8,069 nt of DNA from an uncultured Curtobacterium sp. (GCA_913774725.1 CAJYIG010000267.1:1-8069), one strand, 5' to 3'; counted from the stretch's first letter, positions 1-6,827 are shown. The notes: a model not told the origin generated them from the letters alone. Program-made: numbers and translations.

Positions 1-19
1 CCCGTCGGGCTCGCCTACG

Positions 20-574
20 ATGGCCTGGATGAGCACCGTCGTCGCGCCCCGGATGCGCCTGTTCGCCGTCGTCCTGTGGGCCGTCGCGGTCGTGCTGGTC
101 CCCCTCGCGCTGCTGACCGGCGGCAACCCGTGGCTGGTCCCCGTCCCGAGCGTCTTCACGGCGTTCCTCGCCTGGGCCGTCCTCTGGCGCCCGCGCTTCG
201 AGCTGACCGACGAAGCACTCACGATCGTCGACGTCCGCCGCACGAGCACCTACCCCTGGCGCCGCGTGCAGGAGGTCCGGACGAAGTACGGCATCGAGGT
301 CGTGACGACCGAGGGGGTCCGCCGCACCTGGCTCGCGACGCGGCCGACCGCCGCGCTCGGCATCCGTCAGGCCGGGGGCGGTGAGACCACGGCTGCGGAC
401 GTCACGCAGGTCGCGGACGTCCTCCGCGTGCACGTCCCGGCACCCGTGGTGCACGACGGCCCGCCCCCGGCGACGGTCGAGGCGGCGACCATCACCCACC
501 GCGTGCACGGCTGGTCCGTCACGGCGATGATCGTGCTCGGCGTCGCGGCGTCGATGGCGGCGGCACAGCTCTAG
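20..574 (+). CDS. PH-domain-containing membrane protein (first of a related convergent pair)
   Basis: The 184-residue product has two N-terminal hydrophobic segments (about residues 14-32 and 38-56), then a segment resembling the bacterial PH-like domain of actinobacterial membrane proteins (FELTDEALTIVD, then RTSTYPWRRVQEVR, about 60-90), and a hydrophobic C-terminal segment (about 164-183). The short strand-rich module after a pair of membrane helices, with the conserved Pro-Trp, is the basis for the family call; the biochemical role is unknown. The start is uncertain. ATG codons lie at 20 and 29, neither has a clear ribosome binding site, and the frame stays open with G/C-ending codons to the left edge, so the true start may lie outside the window. 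The stop is TAG at 572-574. It converges on a related gene at 768-1271 across a repeat-filled spacer. Confidence 0.75.
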   Translation: MAWMSTVVAPRMRLFAVVLWAVAVVLVPLALLTGGNPWLVPVPSVFTAFLAWAVLWRPRFELTDEALTIVDVRRTSTYPWRRVQEVRTKYGIEVVTTEGVRRTWLATRPTAALGIRQAGGGETTAADVTQVADVLRVHVPAPVVHDGPPPATVEAATITHRVHGWSVTAMIVLGVAASMAAAQL

Positions 575-592
575 ACCGGCCCCGCCCCCGGA

Positions 593-628
593 CGGGAGGC
601 GCGTGGCGGGACCGCACCGAGCCTCCCG
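593..628. terminator. Hairpin in repeat unit 1, possible bidirectional terminator
   Basis: CGGGAGGC at 593-600 pairs perfectly with GCCTCCCG at 621-628 (8 bp), and the 20-base interval can form a smaller inner stem (CGG with CCG). It begins 19 bases after the stop of the plus-strand PH-domain gene and lies between convergent genes, where a terminator is expected. There is no T-run on either side, so it would be a hairpin-only terminator of the kind often proposed in high-GC actinobacteria. The function is inferred. Confidence 0.45.
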
Positions 629-730
629 ACCGACGCGCGCGCAGGCTGGAGGCGCGTGGCGGAACCGCGCGGAGCCTCCCGACCGACGCGTGCGCGGTCC
701 GGAGGCGCGTGGCGGGACCGCGCGGAGCCT
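595..730. repeat. 53-bp tandem repeat, about 2.6 copies
   Basis: Copies start at 595, 648 and 701, an exact 53-bp period. Each begins GGAGGCGCGTGGCGG. Copies 1 and 2 differ at about 7 of 53 positions. The third is cut off after about 30 bases (to 730) and differs from copy 2 there at one position. Each full unit is a hairpin module of about 33 bases (GGAGGC...GCCTCCC) followed by a linker of about 20 bases. The array fills most of the 193-bp space between two convergent genes. It may be a dispersed intergenic repeat of this genome (REP-like) or a locally amplified terminator. No protein is encoded here with convincing codon use. Confidence 0.85.
648..680. terminator. Hairpin in repeat unit 2, possible bidirectional terminator
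   Basis: GGAGGC at 648-653 pairs with GCCTCC at 674-679. Inside, GCG pairs with CGC and CGG with CCG, giving an interrupted long stem. It is the second copy of the same module and could end transcripts arriving from either convergent PH-domain gene. The third copy, at 701, lacks the closing GCCTCC and should fold poorly. Confidence 0.4.
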
Positions 731-767
731 GCTGTCCGTCCCGTGGTGCGGCGAACCCGTTCGTCGG

Positions 768-1271
768 TCAGACCGTGAACGCCACCGCGGAGACGACCAG
801 CAGGGCCGCGACCACTGCTCCGGAGACCACTGCGGGACGGTCCCACGCGCGACGGACGGCGGTGTCGCCGGGGTTCGACGCACGACGCGAGCGCCAGCGG
901 TGACGGATCGTCCGGAGCTCCTCGGGCTCGTACGGCACGGAGAACTCCCCCCGGCGGCCCGGGCGCGACCCGCGGATCGACGGCCCGCCGCGGCAGGTGA
1001 CCGCCTGGCCGTCCACGGTCTGCACGACGATCTGCCAGCGCAGGCGGACGTCGGCGAGGGCCGCCCACGGGATGCGGGTGGTGCGCAACGGGTTCACGAC
1101 CGTGAGGGCGTCGTCGTCGAGCCGGACGACCGGCCGGACCGTGAGCAGCCAGAGTGCCCACACGACCGCGGCGACCGGACCGACCGCCGACCAGACCACG
1201 TCCCAGCTCCCCCTCGCCACCGCGTCGGCGAGCAGGAAGCACCCCAGGACGGCGACGAGGCCGGACGCCAC
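768..1271 (-). CDS. PH-domain-containing membrane protein (second of the pair)
   Basis: The 167-residue product has hydrophobic segments near residues 3-19 and 23-45, a PH-like module (VRLDDDALTVVN then RTTRIPWAALADVR, about 48-78; Trp at 69), a basic hydrophilic stretch (RHRWRSRRAS, about 122-131) and a C-terminal hydrophobic segment (about 147-166). The order and the motifs match the protein at 20-574: both have RP-x-x-x-L-x-D-x-ALT-x-V, RT, PW and VR in register. The chosen start is GTG at 1271, with GGAGG four bases upstream. The frame stays open further upstream, but I saw no better start codon. It follows the ATPase gene by 62 bp on the same strand and may be the last gene of that transcript. 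Its ribosome binding site is in one arm of a hairpin (1275-1297). The molecular function is unknown. Confidence 0.72.
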   Translation of the reverse strand: MASGLVAVLGCFLLADAVARGSWDVVWSAVGPVAAVVWALWLLTVRPVVRLDDDALTVVNPLRTTRIPWAALADVRLRWQIVVQTVDGQAVTCRGGPSIRGSRPGRRGEFSVPYEPEELRTIRHRWRSRRASNPGDTAVRRAWDRPAVVSGAVVAALLVVSAVAFTV

Positions 1272-1274
1272 CGC

Positions 1275-1297
1275 TCCTCCGCGACCTGCGCGGAGGA
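1275..1297 (-). promoter_or_regulatory. Intergenic hairpin that includes the ribosome binding site of the downstream gene
   Basis: On the minus-strand RNA, a 9-bp perfect stem (TCCTCCGCG with CGCGGAGGA) closes a 5-base loop. It sits between the ATPase stop (1334) and the GTG start at 1271. The 3' arm contains GGAGGA (1275-1280), the ribosome binding site of the second PH-domain gene. It could attenuate transcription after the transporter operon or keep translation of the PH protein low. The pairing is visible in the sequence; the effect is inferred. Confidence 0.5.
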
Positions 1298-1333
1298 CGA
1301 CGGGACGTCCGGCCTCGGGGTGGTGCAGCGGGA

Positions 1334-3076
1334 TCAGCGCCCGAACTCGAACCCGGCACCCGGGATCGCGGCGAGCAGGTCCTTCGTGTACTGCTCCTTC
1401 GGGTCGGCGAAGACCTCGTCGGTCGTCGCCTTCTCGACGATCTGCCCCTTCCGCATGACGCAGACGTTGTCCGCGACGAGGCGGACGACCGCGAGGTCGT
1501 GCGTGATGAAGAGGTAGGTCAGGTCCAGCTCGGTCTGCAGCTCGGTCAGCAGGTCGAGGATCTGGCCCTGGACGAGCACGTCGAGAGCAGAGACCGCCTC
1601 GTCGAGCACGATGACCTCGGGCTTCAGCGCCAGCGCACGCGCCACGGCGATGCGCTGCCGCTGCCCGCCGGACAGCTCGTTCGGGTAGCGGTTGACCATC
1701 GACTTCGGCAGCGCGACCTGGTCGAGCAGCTCGAGCACGCGGGCCCGGCGGCTGGCCTTGTCGCCGACCTTGTGCGTGGCGAGGGGCTCGGCGATCGTGT
1801 TCCCGACGTTGTACATCGGGTCCAGCGAGCCGTACGGGTCCTGGAACACCGGCTGCACGCGGCGGCGGAAGTCGAACAGCTCCTTGCCCTTGAGTGCGCC
1901 GATGTCGATGCCGTCGAACGTCACCGAACCGCCGGTGATCGACTCGAGCTGCAGCACCAGCTTCGCCACGGTCGACTTGCCCGAACCGGACTCGCCGACG
2001 AGCGCCGTGGTGGTGCCCTTCGGGATCGCGAACGACACGTCGTCGACGGCCTTCAGCTCACGCGACTGCAGGTTCTTGCCGCGGAGCTTGTAGACCTTCT
2101 GCAGGTTCTTCACGACGATGAGGTCCTGCGCCGGACGGTGCTCGCGCTCCTGGGCGCGGGCGATCAGCTCGTCGTCCTCGCTGCCGGCGTCGGCGATGCC
2201 GACCCGCTGGTGCTGCACCTTCGACTGGATGCGACGGCTCGCGAGCGAGGGCGCCGCGGCGACGAGGCGCTGCGTGTACGGGTGCTGCGGGTTCGCCAGG
2301 ATCTCCTTGGACGGACCCGACTCGACGACCTGGCCCTTGTACATCACGACGAGCTTCTCGGCGCGCTCGGCGGCGAGGCCGAGGTCGTGCGTGATGAACA
2401 GGACCGAGGTGCCGAAGTCGCGGGTCAGCGTCTCGAGGTGGTCGAGGATGATCCGCTGCACGGTGACGTCGAGGGCCGAGGTCGGCTCGTCGGCGATGAG
2501 CAGCTGCGGGCGGCTCGACAGACCGATGCCGATGAGCACGCGCTGGCGCATGCCGCCGGAGAACTCGTGCGGGAACTGCTTCAGGCGGGTCGCGGCGTCG
2601 CCGAGGCCGGCCTCCTGCAGCACCTCGACCGCGCGGGCGCGGATCGCGTGCTTGCCGGTCGCCATGCCGTTGGCCTTGATGGCCTCTTCGACCTGGAAGC
2701 CGATCGACCACAGCGGGTTGAGGTTCGACATCGGGTCCTGCGGGACGTAGCCGATCTCCTTTCCGCGGATGCCGGCCATCTCCTTGTCGGACAGCCCGAC
2801 GAGCTCACGCCCGTTGAACTTGATGGACCCGCCGGTGACCTCGCCGGTGCCGGCGAGGAGCTTGATGATCGCCTGGGCGCTGGTCGACTTGCCCGAACCG
2901 GACTCGCCGACGATCGCCAGGCGCTCGCCCTGCTCGAGGGTGAAGTTCACGCCGCGGACGGCCTGGACCATGCCGCTCTGGGTGCGGAACCCGACCTGCA
3001 GGCCCGAGACCTCGAGCAGCGGGGCGCCGGATCCGGCCGGACGACGGGTGGTGGGATCGGTGAGCGTCTCGGTCAT
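1334..3076 (-). CDS. Peptide/oligopeptide-type ABC transporter, fused double ATP-binding protein (DppD-DppF type)
   Basis: This 580-residue cytoplasmic protein carries both nucleotide-binding domains of the importer. Domain 1: Walker A GESGSGKST at 57-65, Q-loop VPQDP (Q113), signature FSGGMRQ at 172-178, Walker B LLIADEP (E197), switch His 230. It is followed by the HPY-type tail typical of oligopeptide ATPases (NPQHPYTQRLVAAAP, about 262-276). A charged linker (about 298-316) leads to domain 2: Walker A at 361-369, Q412, signature LSGGQRQ at 468-474, Walker B VIVLDEA (E493), D-loop SALD, His 526. All catalytic motifs are intact in both halves. The length suits the fused family (about 540-620). 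ATG at 3076 is chosen because it overlaps the permease stop by 4 bp (ATGA) and has GAGG 8 bases upstream. The frame continues open to 3466, but that part lies inside the permease gene. The transported substrate cannot be read from this subunit. Confidence 0.95.
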   Translation of the reverse strand: MTETLTDPTTRRPAGSGAPLLEVSGLQVGFRTQSGMVQAVRGVNFTLEQGERLAIVGESGSGKSTSAQAIIKLLAGTGEVTGGSIKFNGRELVGLSDKEMAGIRGKEIGYVPQDPMSNLNPLWSIGFQVEEAIKANGMATGKHAIRARAVEVLQEAGLGDAATRLKQFPHEFSGGMRQRVLIGIGLSSRPQLLIADEPTSALDVTVQRIILDHLETLTRDFGTSVLFITHDLGLAAERAEKLVVMYKGQVVESGPSKEILANPQHPYTQRLVAAAPSLASRRIQSKVQHQRVGIADAGSEDDELIARAQEREHRPAQDLIVVKNLQKVYKLRGKNLQSRELKAVDDVSFAIPKGTTTALVGESGSGKSTVAKLVLQLESITGGSVTFDGIDIGALKGKELFDFRRRVQPVFQDPYGSLDPMYNVGNTIAEPLATHKVGDKASRRARVLELLDQVALPKSMVNRYPNELSGGQRQRIAVARALALKPEVIVLDEAVSALDVLVQGQILDLLTELQTELDLTYLFITHDLAVVRLVADNVCVMRKGQIVEKATTDEVFADPKEQYTKDLLAAIPGAGFEFGR

Positions 3077-4023
3077 CGACGGGCCCTCGCCTTCGGGTCG
3101 AGCGCGTCGCGGACCACGTCGCCGAGGAGCAGGAACGCGAGCACGGTGATGGACAGGGCGGCGGACGGCCAGAAGATCGTCGACGGGTTGGTGCGGATCG
3201 ACGTCTGCGCGGTGCCGATGTCGAGGCCCCAGCTGAGCGCCGACGGGGGCAGCCCGATACCGAGGAACGACAGGGTGGCCTCGGCGACGATGAACGAGCC
3301 GAGCGACACCGTCGCGATGACGATGACGGGGGCGATCGCGTTCGGGATCACGTGGCGCACGAGCGTGGTGAAGCGGCTGACCCCGAGCGCCGCCGAGGCG
3401 GTGACGTAGTCGGACTGCTTCGCGCTGAGCACGGCACCGCGCATGATGCGGGCGATCTGCGGCCACGCGAACGCGGCGAGCACGAGTGCCACCGTGAACG
3501 CGTTGCGCGCCGGGATGACCGACATGATCACGATCGCGCCGAGGATGGTCGGGATCGAGAAGAAGATGTCACCGATGCGGGAGACGATCGTGTCGAGCCA
3601 GCCGCCGTAGAAGCCGGCGAGGGCGCCGATGATGATGCCGACGAGCGACACCAGGATCGTCGCGACCAGACCGACGATGACCGAGCTGCGCGCACCCCAG
3701 ATGACTCGGGCGTACACGTCGTAGCCCTGGCGGTTGTACCCGAGCGGGTGGCCCGGACGCGCGCCCTCGTCACTGAAGTCGAGGTTCGCCGCGCGCGGGT
3801 CGACGTGCGTGAACAGGCCGGGGAAGATCGCGACGACGAGCACGAGCAGGATCAGGATCGACGAGATCCAGAAGGTCGGGCGGACGCGCATGGAGTCCCA
3901 CGCGTCGGTCCAGGTCGAGCGCGTCTTCTCCGTCTCGTCGACCTGGTCGACCGCCTGGAGCGGCGTCTCCTCGATCGGCGCGACGTAGTGCGTCGCGGAG
4001 CGGGGTTCGGCGTTACTTGGCAT
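3073..4023 (-). CDS. Peptide/oligopeptide-type ABC transporter permease (DppC/OppC type)
   Basis: This 316-residue inner-membrane subunit pairs with the other permease to form the channel. It has a long hydrophilic cytoplasmic N-terminus (about 1-50), a first membrane helix (about 52-71) with the OppC-type N-terminal region, an external segment (LGYNRQGYDVYARVIWGAR, about 94-112) typical of this family, then further helices (about 114-138, 155-170, 177-192, 230-250, 287-303). The cytoplasmic EAA-type loop that contacts the ATPase is at about 206-232 (DYVTASAALGVSRFTTLVRH). ATG at 4023 overlaps the end of the upstream permease by 11 bp and has GAGG seven bases upstream. Its TGA overlaps the ATPase start. 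Both overlaps indicate tight translational coupling. Confidence 0.95.
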   Translation of the reverse strand: MPSNAEPRSATHYVAPIEETPLQAVDQVDETEKTRSTWTDAWDSMRVRPTFWISSILILLVLVVAIFPGLFTHVDPRAANLDFSDEGARPGHPLGYNRQGYDVYARVIWGARSSVIVGLVATILVSLVGIIIGALAGFYGGWLDTIVSRIGDIFFSIPTILGAIVIMSVIPARNAFTVALVLAAFAWPQIARIMRGAVLSAKQSDYVTASAALGVSRFTTLVRHVIPNAIAPVIVIATVSLGSFIVAEATLSFLGIGLPPSALSWGLDIGTAQTSIRTNPSTIFWPSAALSITVLAFLLLGDVVRDALDPKARARR

Positions 4024-4942
4024 AGCGGATCCTCGGGTCCAGGACGGCGTAGAGCAGGTCGACCAGGAGGTTGGCGAGCATGAAGATGATGACCATCACG
4101 GCGACGAAGGAGACGACCGTGGGGCCCTCGCCGAGCTTGACGGCGCGGAACACCGTGCCGCCGACGCCGTTGATGTTGAAGATGCCCTCGGTCACGACCG
4201 CGCCGACCATCAGGTTGCCGATGTCGACACCGAGGTAGGTCACGACGGGGATGAGCGAGTTGCGGAAGATGTGCACCCCGACCACGCGGCGACGGGGCAG
4301 GCCCTTCGCGGTGGCGGTCCGCACGAAGTCAGCGCTCATGTTCTCGGCGACGCTGGCGCGCGTCAGACGGACGATGTACGCGAACGACACGGTCGCGAGC
4401 ACGATCGCCGGGAGCACGAGCTCCGACCACGGTGCCTGACCCGACACGGTGACGCGGAACAGCCCGAGCTGGATGCCGAAGACGTACTGCAGCAGGAAGC
4501 CGACGACGAAGGTCGGCACCGAGATGAGCAGGAGCGAGACGACGAGCGCGGTGGTGTCGAACCACTTGCCCTTCTTGAGGCCCGCGATCACGCCGACGAC
4601 GATGCCGGCGACGGCCTCGAAGAGCAGCGAGAGGAGCGCCAGGCGCGCGGTGATCGGGAAGGCCGATGCGAGCTGCTGCGACACCGGCAGGCCCGAGTAG
4701 GTGACGCCGAGGTCGCCCTTGAAGACACCGCCGATCCAGAGCAGGTACTGGACGAGGAACGGCTTGTCCAGGTTGTACTGCTGCCGGAGCTGCTCGATCA
4801 CCTGCGGCGACGGCTGACGGTCGCCGAACAGCGCGGCGATCGGGTCGCCGGGCAGCGAGAAGACCATGAAGTAGATGAGGAACGTGGCCCCGAAGAAGAC
4901 GGGGATGAGTTGCAGGAGGCGCTTGCCGAGGTACCAGAGCAT
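4013..4942 (-). CDS. Peptide/oligopeptide-type ABC transporter permease (DppB/OppB type)
   Basis: This 309-residue membrane subunit has a first helix near residues 9-30, followed by the family landmarks SLPGDP (29-34) and the external stretch around LRQQYNLDKPFLVQYLLWIGGVFKGDLG. Helices follow at about 100-121, 130-155, 175-193, 233-251 and 276-300. The EAA-type ATPase-contact loop is at about 205-231 (DFVRTATAKGLPRRRVVGVH), and the protein ends with the family-typical LLYAVLDPRIRY. ATG at 4942 gives the normal family N-terminus (MLWYLGKRLLQLIPV). Its ribosome binding site is weak (GAG about 8 bases upstream, GGA further away). The start overlaps by one base the stop of a possible 15-codon leader (TGATG). 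It lies 246 bp after the binding-protein gene. Confidence 0.95.
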   Translation of the reverse strand: MLWYLGKRLLQLIPVFFGATFLIYFMVFSLPGDPIAALFGDRQPSPQVIEQLRQQYNLDKPFLVQYLLWIGGVFKGDLGVTYSGLPVSQQLASAFPITARLALLSLLFEAVAGIVVGVIAGLKKGKWFDTTALVVSLLLISVPTFVVGFLLQYVFGIQLGLFRVTVSGQAPWSELVLPAIVLATVSFAYIVRLTRASVAENMSADFVRTATAKGLPRRRVVGVHIFRNSLIPVVTYLGVDIGNLMVGAVVTEGIFNINGVGGTVFRAVKLGEGPTVVSFVAVMVIIFMLANLLVDLLYAVLDPRIRYAK

Positions 4943-4989
4943 CAGATCGCTCGGTCCTGCGCAGCGGCGCGCGTGTCGTTCTGGTTCAT
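4942..4989 (-). promoter_or_regulatory. Possible 15-codon leader reading frame coupled to the first permease gene
   Basis: An ATG at 4989 opens a short frame (MNQNDTRAAAQDRAI, then TGA) whose stop shares its A with the permease ATG, giving TGATG. Such a junction is classic for translation re-initiation, and the permease has only a weak ribosome binding site of its own. Against this, the region upstream of the leader ATG is pyrimidine-rich with no Shine-Dalgarno sequence, and a short frame of this kind can occur by chance. Confidence 0.25.
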
Positions 4990-5033
4990 GTCGTGAGGGG
5001 TGGACGGCTCGCGGGTCGGCACGGGTGTCCGGT

Positions 5034-5051
5034 GCGGGCGGCGGCGCCCGC
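5034..5051 (-). other. Small GC hairpin in the spacer between binding-protein and permease genes
   Basis: GCGGGCG (5034-5040) pairs with CGCCCGC (5045-5051) around a 4-base loop. It is the most downstream of several inverted repeats in this spacer and may add to mRNA stability or premature termination. The function is inferred. Confidence 0.35.
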
Positions 5052-5080
5052 GGTGGTGGGGGTTGTGTTGCCGCCGAGGT

Positions 5081-5118
5081 ACGGGGGCCCGGAGACCGTG
5101 TGGTCTCCGGACCCCCGT
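5081..5118 (-). terminator. Strong intraoperonic hairpin (attenuator or mRNA-stability element)
   Basis: ACGGGGGCCCGGAGACC (5081-5097) faces GGTCTCCGGACCCCCGT (5102-5118) across a 4-base loop. That is 17 paired positions with one exception, a C opposite A (5088/5111). On the minus-strand RNA this position becomes a G-U pair, so the stem is continuous only in the transcript of the transporter operon. No T-run follows it. It lies 70 bases beyond the binding-protein stop and before the first permease. In binding-protein-dependent operons, hairpins here commonly protect the upstream mRNA or stop most transcripts, so that the binding protein exceeds the permeases; that role is inferred. Confidence 0.7.
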
Positions 5119-5126
5119 CCGGTGGC

Positions 5127-5150
5127 CGCGGAGCAGGATACCTGCTCGCG
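5127..5150 (-). other. Hairpin just after the binding-protein gene
   Basis: GAGCAGG (5131-5137) and CCTGCTC (5141-5147) form a perfect 7-bp stem with a 3-base ATA loop. Three further pairs (5127-5129 with 5148-5150) can form past a single bulged base. A looser paired region (5155-5183, GTCCC with GGGAC and GCGG with CCGC) lies right after the stop codon. Together with 5081-5118 they form a run of structures typical of an intercistronic stabiliser or partial terminator. Confidence 0.45.
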
Positions 5151-5188
5151 GTGTGTCCCAGCGGTACTGGACCGCAGCGGGACCGGTG

Positions 5189-6817
5189 TTACTTGGTGAC
5201 CTCGATGTCGTAGTACAGCGGAACGGAGTCCCAACCGAACTTGACGTTCTTGACGTTGTCAGCCGACCAGACGCCGGTCACGTTGGAGTACCACAGCGGG
5301 ATCTCCGGCAGGTCCTTGAACAGGAGTTCCTGGGCCTGGTCGAAGTACTTGTTGCCCTCTTCGACGGACGAGGCCGAGCGGCCCTTCGCGAGGAGGTCGT
5401 TGTACTCGGTGGAGTCGTAGCGCGAGTAGTTGCTGGACGAACCCTCACCCATGGTCGGGCCGAGGAAGTTGTACAGCGACGGGTAGTCGGCCTGCCAACC
5501 GGTACGGCTACCGCCCGTGAGCTTGTCCTGCGTCTGCGTGTCCAGGGCCTCCTGGAACGTCGGCACGGCCTTGCCCTCGGCCTTGATCCCGAGCGTGTTC
5601 GAGATCGAGTTGGTGACCGCGGTCACCCATGCCTCGTGGCCACCATCGGCGTTGTACTGGATGGTGAGGGTCTCGTCGTACGGCGAGATCTCGTTGGCCT
5701 GCGCCCAGAGCTTCTTGGCCTCGGACGGGTTGTAGTCGAGGACGTCCGACCCGTCGAGCTTGTCGTTCCAGCCGGAGATCACCGGGGAGGTGAAGTCCTT
5801 GGCCGGGGTGCGGGTGCCGTCGAAGATCTTGTCGGTGATCTGCTTGCGGTTCACCGACAGCGACAGGGCCTCGCGACGGAGCTTGCCCTCGTCGCCGCTC
5901 CAGTGCTGCAGGTAGTACGGCATGTAGAACGCCTGGAAGATCGCAGCGGGCTGGTTGACGTTCGAGTCCGGGAAGTCCGACTTGTAGGTCTGGAAGGCGC
6001 TGTCCGGGATCGCGTCGAGCACGTCGAGGTTGCCGCCCTGCACGTCCGCGTAGGCGGTGTCCTGCGAGGTGTAGAACGTGATCGTCAGACCACCGTTCTT
6101 CGGCTTGCGCTTGCCGGCGTAGTCCTTGTTGGTGACGAGCTTGATCGACTGGTTGTGCGTCCAGGCGCTCTTGCCGTCGAGCTTGTACGGGCCGTTGCCG
6201 ATCGGGTTCTCACCGAAGGCCTTGGTGTCGTCGTAGAACGCCGACGGGAGCGGCATGAAGGCCGAGTAGCCGAGCGACAGCGGGAAGTCCGACTGCGCCG
6301 ACTTCAGCGTGACGGTGAACTCGTCGTCGCTGACGACCTTGAGGCCGGTGAGCTCCGAGTCCGCGTCGGCGTTGTAGCCCTCGATGTTCTCGAAGAAGTA
6401 GCTCGCGCCCTGCGCGTTCGACTTCTGAGCAGCCCAGTTCCACGCCTTGGTGAACGACTCGGCCGTGACCTTCTCGCCGTTGGTGAAGGTGTAGCCGGTG
6501 TTGAGCTTGATGTCGTAGGTCTTGGAGTCATCGGTGTCGATGCTCTTCGCGACCTCGTCGACCGGCTTGCCGTCGGCGTCGTACGAGACGAGGCCCTCGA
6601 AGATCGACGTGATGATCTTGCCGCCACCGGTCTCGGTGGAGTTCGAGGGGATGAGCGGGTTCTGGGGCTCGGAGCCGTTCGTGGTGACGATCCCGGACGC
6701 GTTCGTCGAGCCCGAGTCACCGCCGTTGCCGCTTCCGTTGCTGGAGCAGCCGGTCAGGGCGATTGCTGTGGCCCCGAGCACGGCGAGGGCAGAGAGCCCA
6801 GCGCGCTTCTTGATCAA
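5189..6817 (-). CDS. Peptide/oligopeptide-type ABC transporter substrate-binding lipoprotein (SBP family 5, OppA/DppA type)
   Basis: This 542-residue extracytoplasmic lipoprotein captures the substrate for the importer. The N-terminus is a lipoprotein signal: MIKKR, a hydrophobic core (about 8-21) and lipobox LTGC with Cys24 as the acylation site, then a Gly/Ser/Asn-rich tether (about 25-43). The body shows family-5 features: IFEGLVSYDADGKPVDEVAKS near the start of the fold, the stretch YTFTNGEKVTAESFTKAWNWA, NPIGNGPYKL, and GWQADYPSLYNFLGP at about 440-454, the OppA-like region that helps line the ligand site. The length is normal for the family. The start is TTG at 6817, with AGGAGG (6822-6827) four bases upstream; this gives a proper signal peptide, and no in-frame ATG competes. 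The frame remains open to 7162, but that extension lacks coding character. The type suggests peptides as substrate, but family 5 also includes sugar, nickel and other binders, so specificity is open. Confidence 0.95.
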   Translation of the reverse strand: MIKKRAGLSALAVLGATAIALTGCSSNGSGNGGDSGSTNASGIVTTNGSEPQNPLIPSNSTETGGGKIITSIFEGLVSYDADGKPVDEVAKSIDTDDSKTYDIKLNTGYTFTNGEKVTAESFTKAWNWAAQKSNAQGASYFFENIEGYNADADSELTGLKVVSDDEFTVTLKSAQSDFPLSLGYSAFMPLPSAFYDDTKAFGENPIGNGPYKLDGKSAWTHNQSIKLVTNKDYAGKRKPKNGGLTITFYTSQDTAYADVQGGNLDVLDAIPDSAFQTYKSDFPDSNVNQPAAIFQAFYMPYYLQHWSGDEGKLRREALSLSVNRKQITDKIFDGTRTPAKDFTSPVISGWNDKLDGSDVLDYNPSEAKKLWAQANEISPYDETLTIQYNADGGHEAWVTAVTNSISNTLGIKAEGKAVPTFQEALDTQTQDKLTGGSRTGWQADYPSLYNFLGPTMGEGSSSNYSRYDSTEYNDLLAKGRSASSVEEGNKYFDQAQELLFKDLPEIPLWYSNVTGVWSADNVKNVKFGWDSVPLYYDIEVTK

Positions 6818-6821
6818 GGTT

Positions 6822-6827
6822 CCTCCT
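6822..6827 (-). promoter_or_regulatory. Ribosome binding site deciding the TTG start of the binding protein
   Basis: A full-strength AGGAGG lies four bases before TTG at 6817-6815. The only nearby ATG (6834-6832) is upstream of this site and out of frame. This fixes TTG as the start despite the slightly short spacing. Confidence 0.75.

Noticed and set aside
595..730. CRISPR-like array (33-base repeat with 20-base spacers)
   Set aside because: The linkers between copies are themselves similar, there are fewer than three copies, the repeat is a strong extended hairpin, and no cas gene is present. It is a simple tandem repeat.
571..1359. Minus-strand open frame overlapping the second PH-domain gene
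   Set aside because: The product is Arg/Pro/Gly-rich with no hydrophobic or domain pattern. The alternative frame, 768-1271, has membrane segments and PH-like motifs.
1334..3076. DEAVSALD instead of DEATSALD or DEPTSALD in the second ATPase domain as a defect
   Set aside because: The catalytic Glu and the D-loop are intact, and substitution at the third position is common in this family, so it is not evidence of inactivity.
1154..3409. Long plus-strand open frame of about 750 codons
   Set aside because: It lies opposite the ATPase and part of the permease gene. Its translation is dominated by Arg, Asp, Leu, Val and Ala without domain motifs, the usual artefact of high G/C at third codon positions.
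3077..3466. N-terminal extension of the fused ATPase
   Set aside because: The extension lies in another frame of the permease gene and is Arg/His/Pro-rich. ATG at 3076 with the ATGA overlap gives a normal family start.
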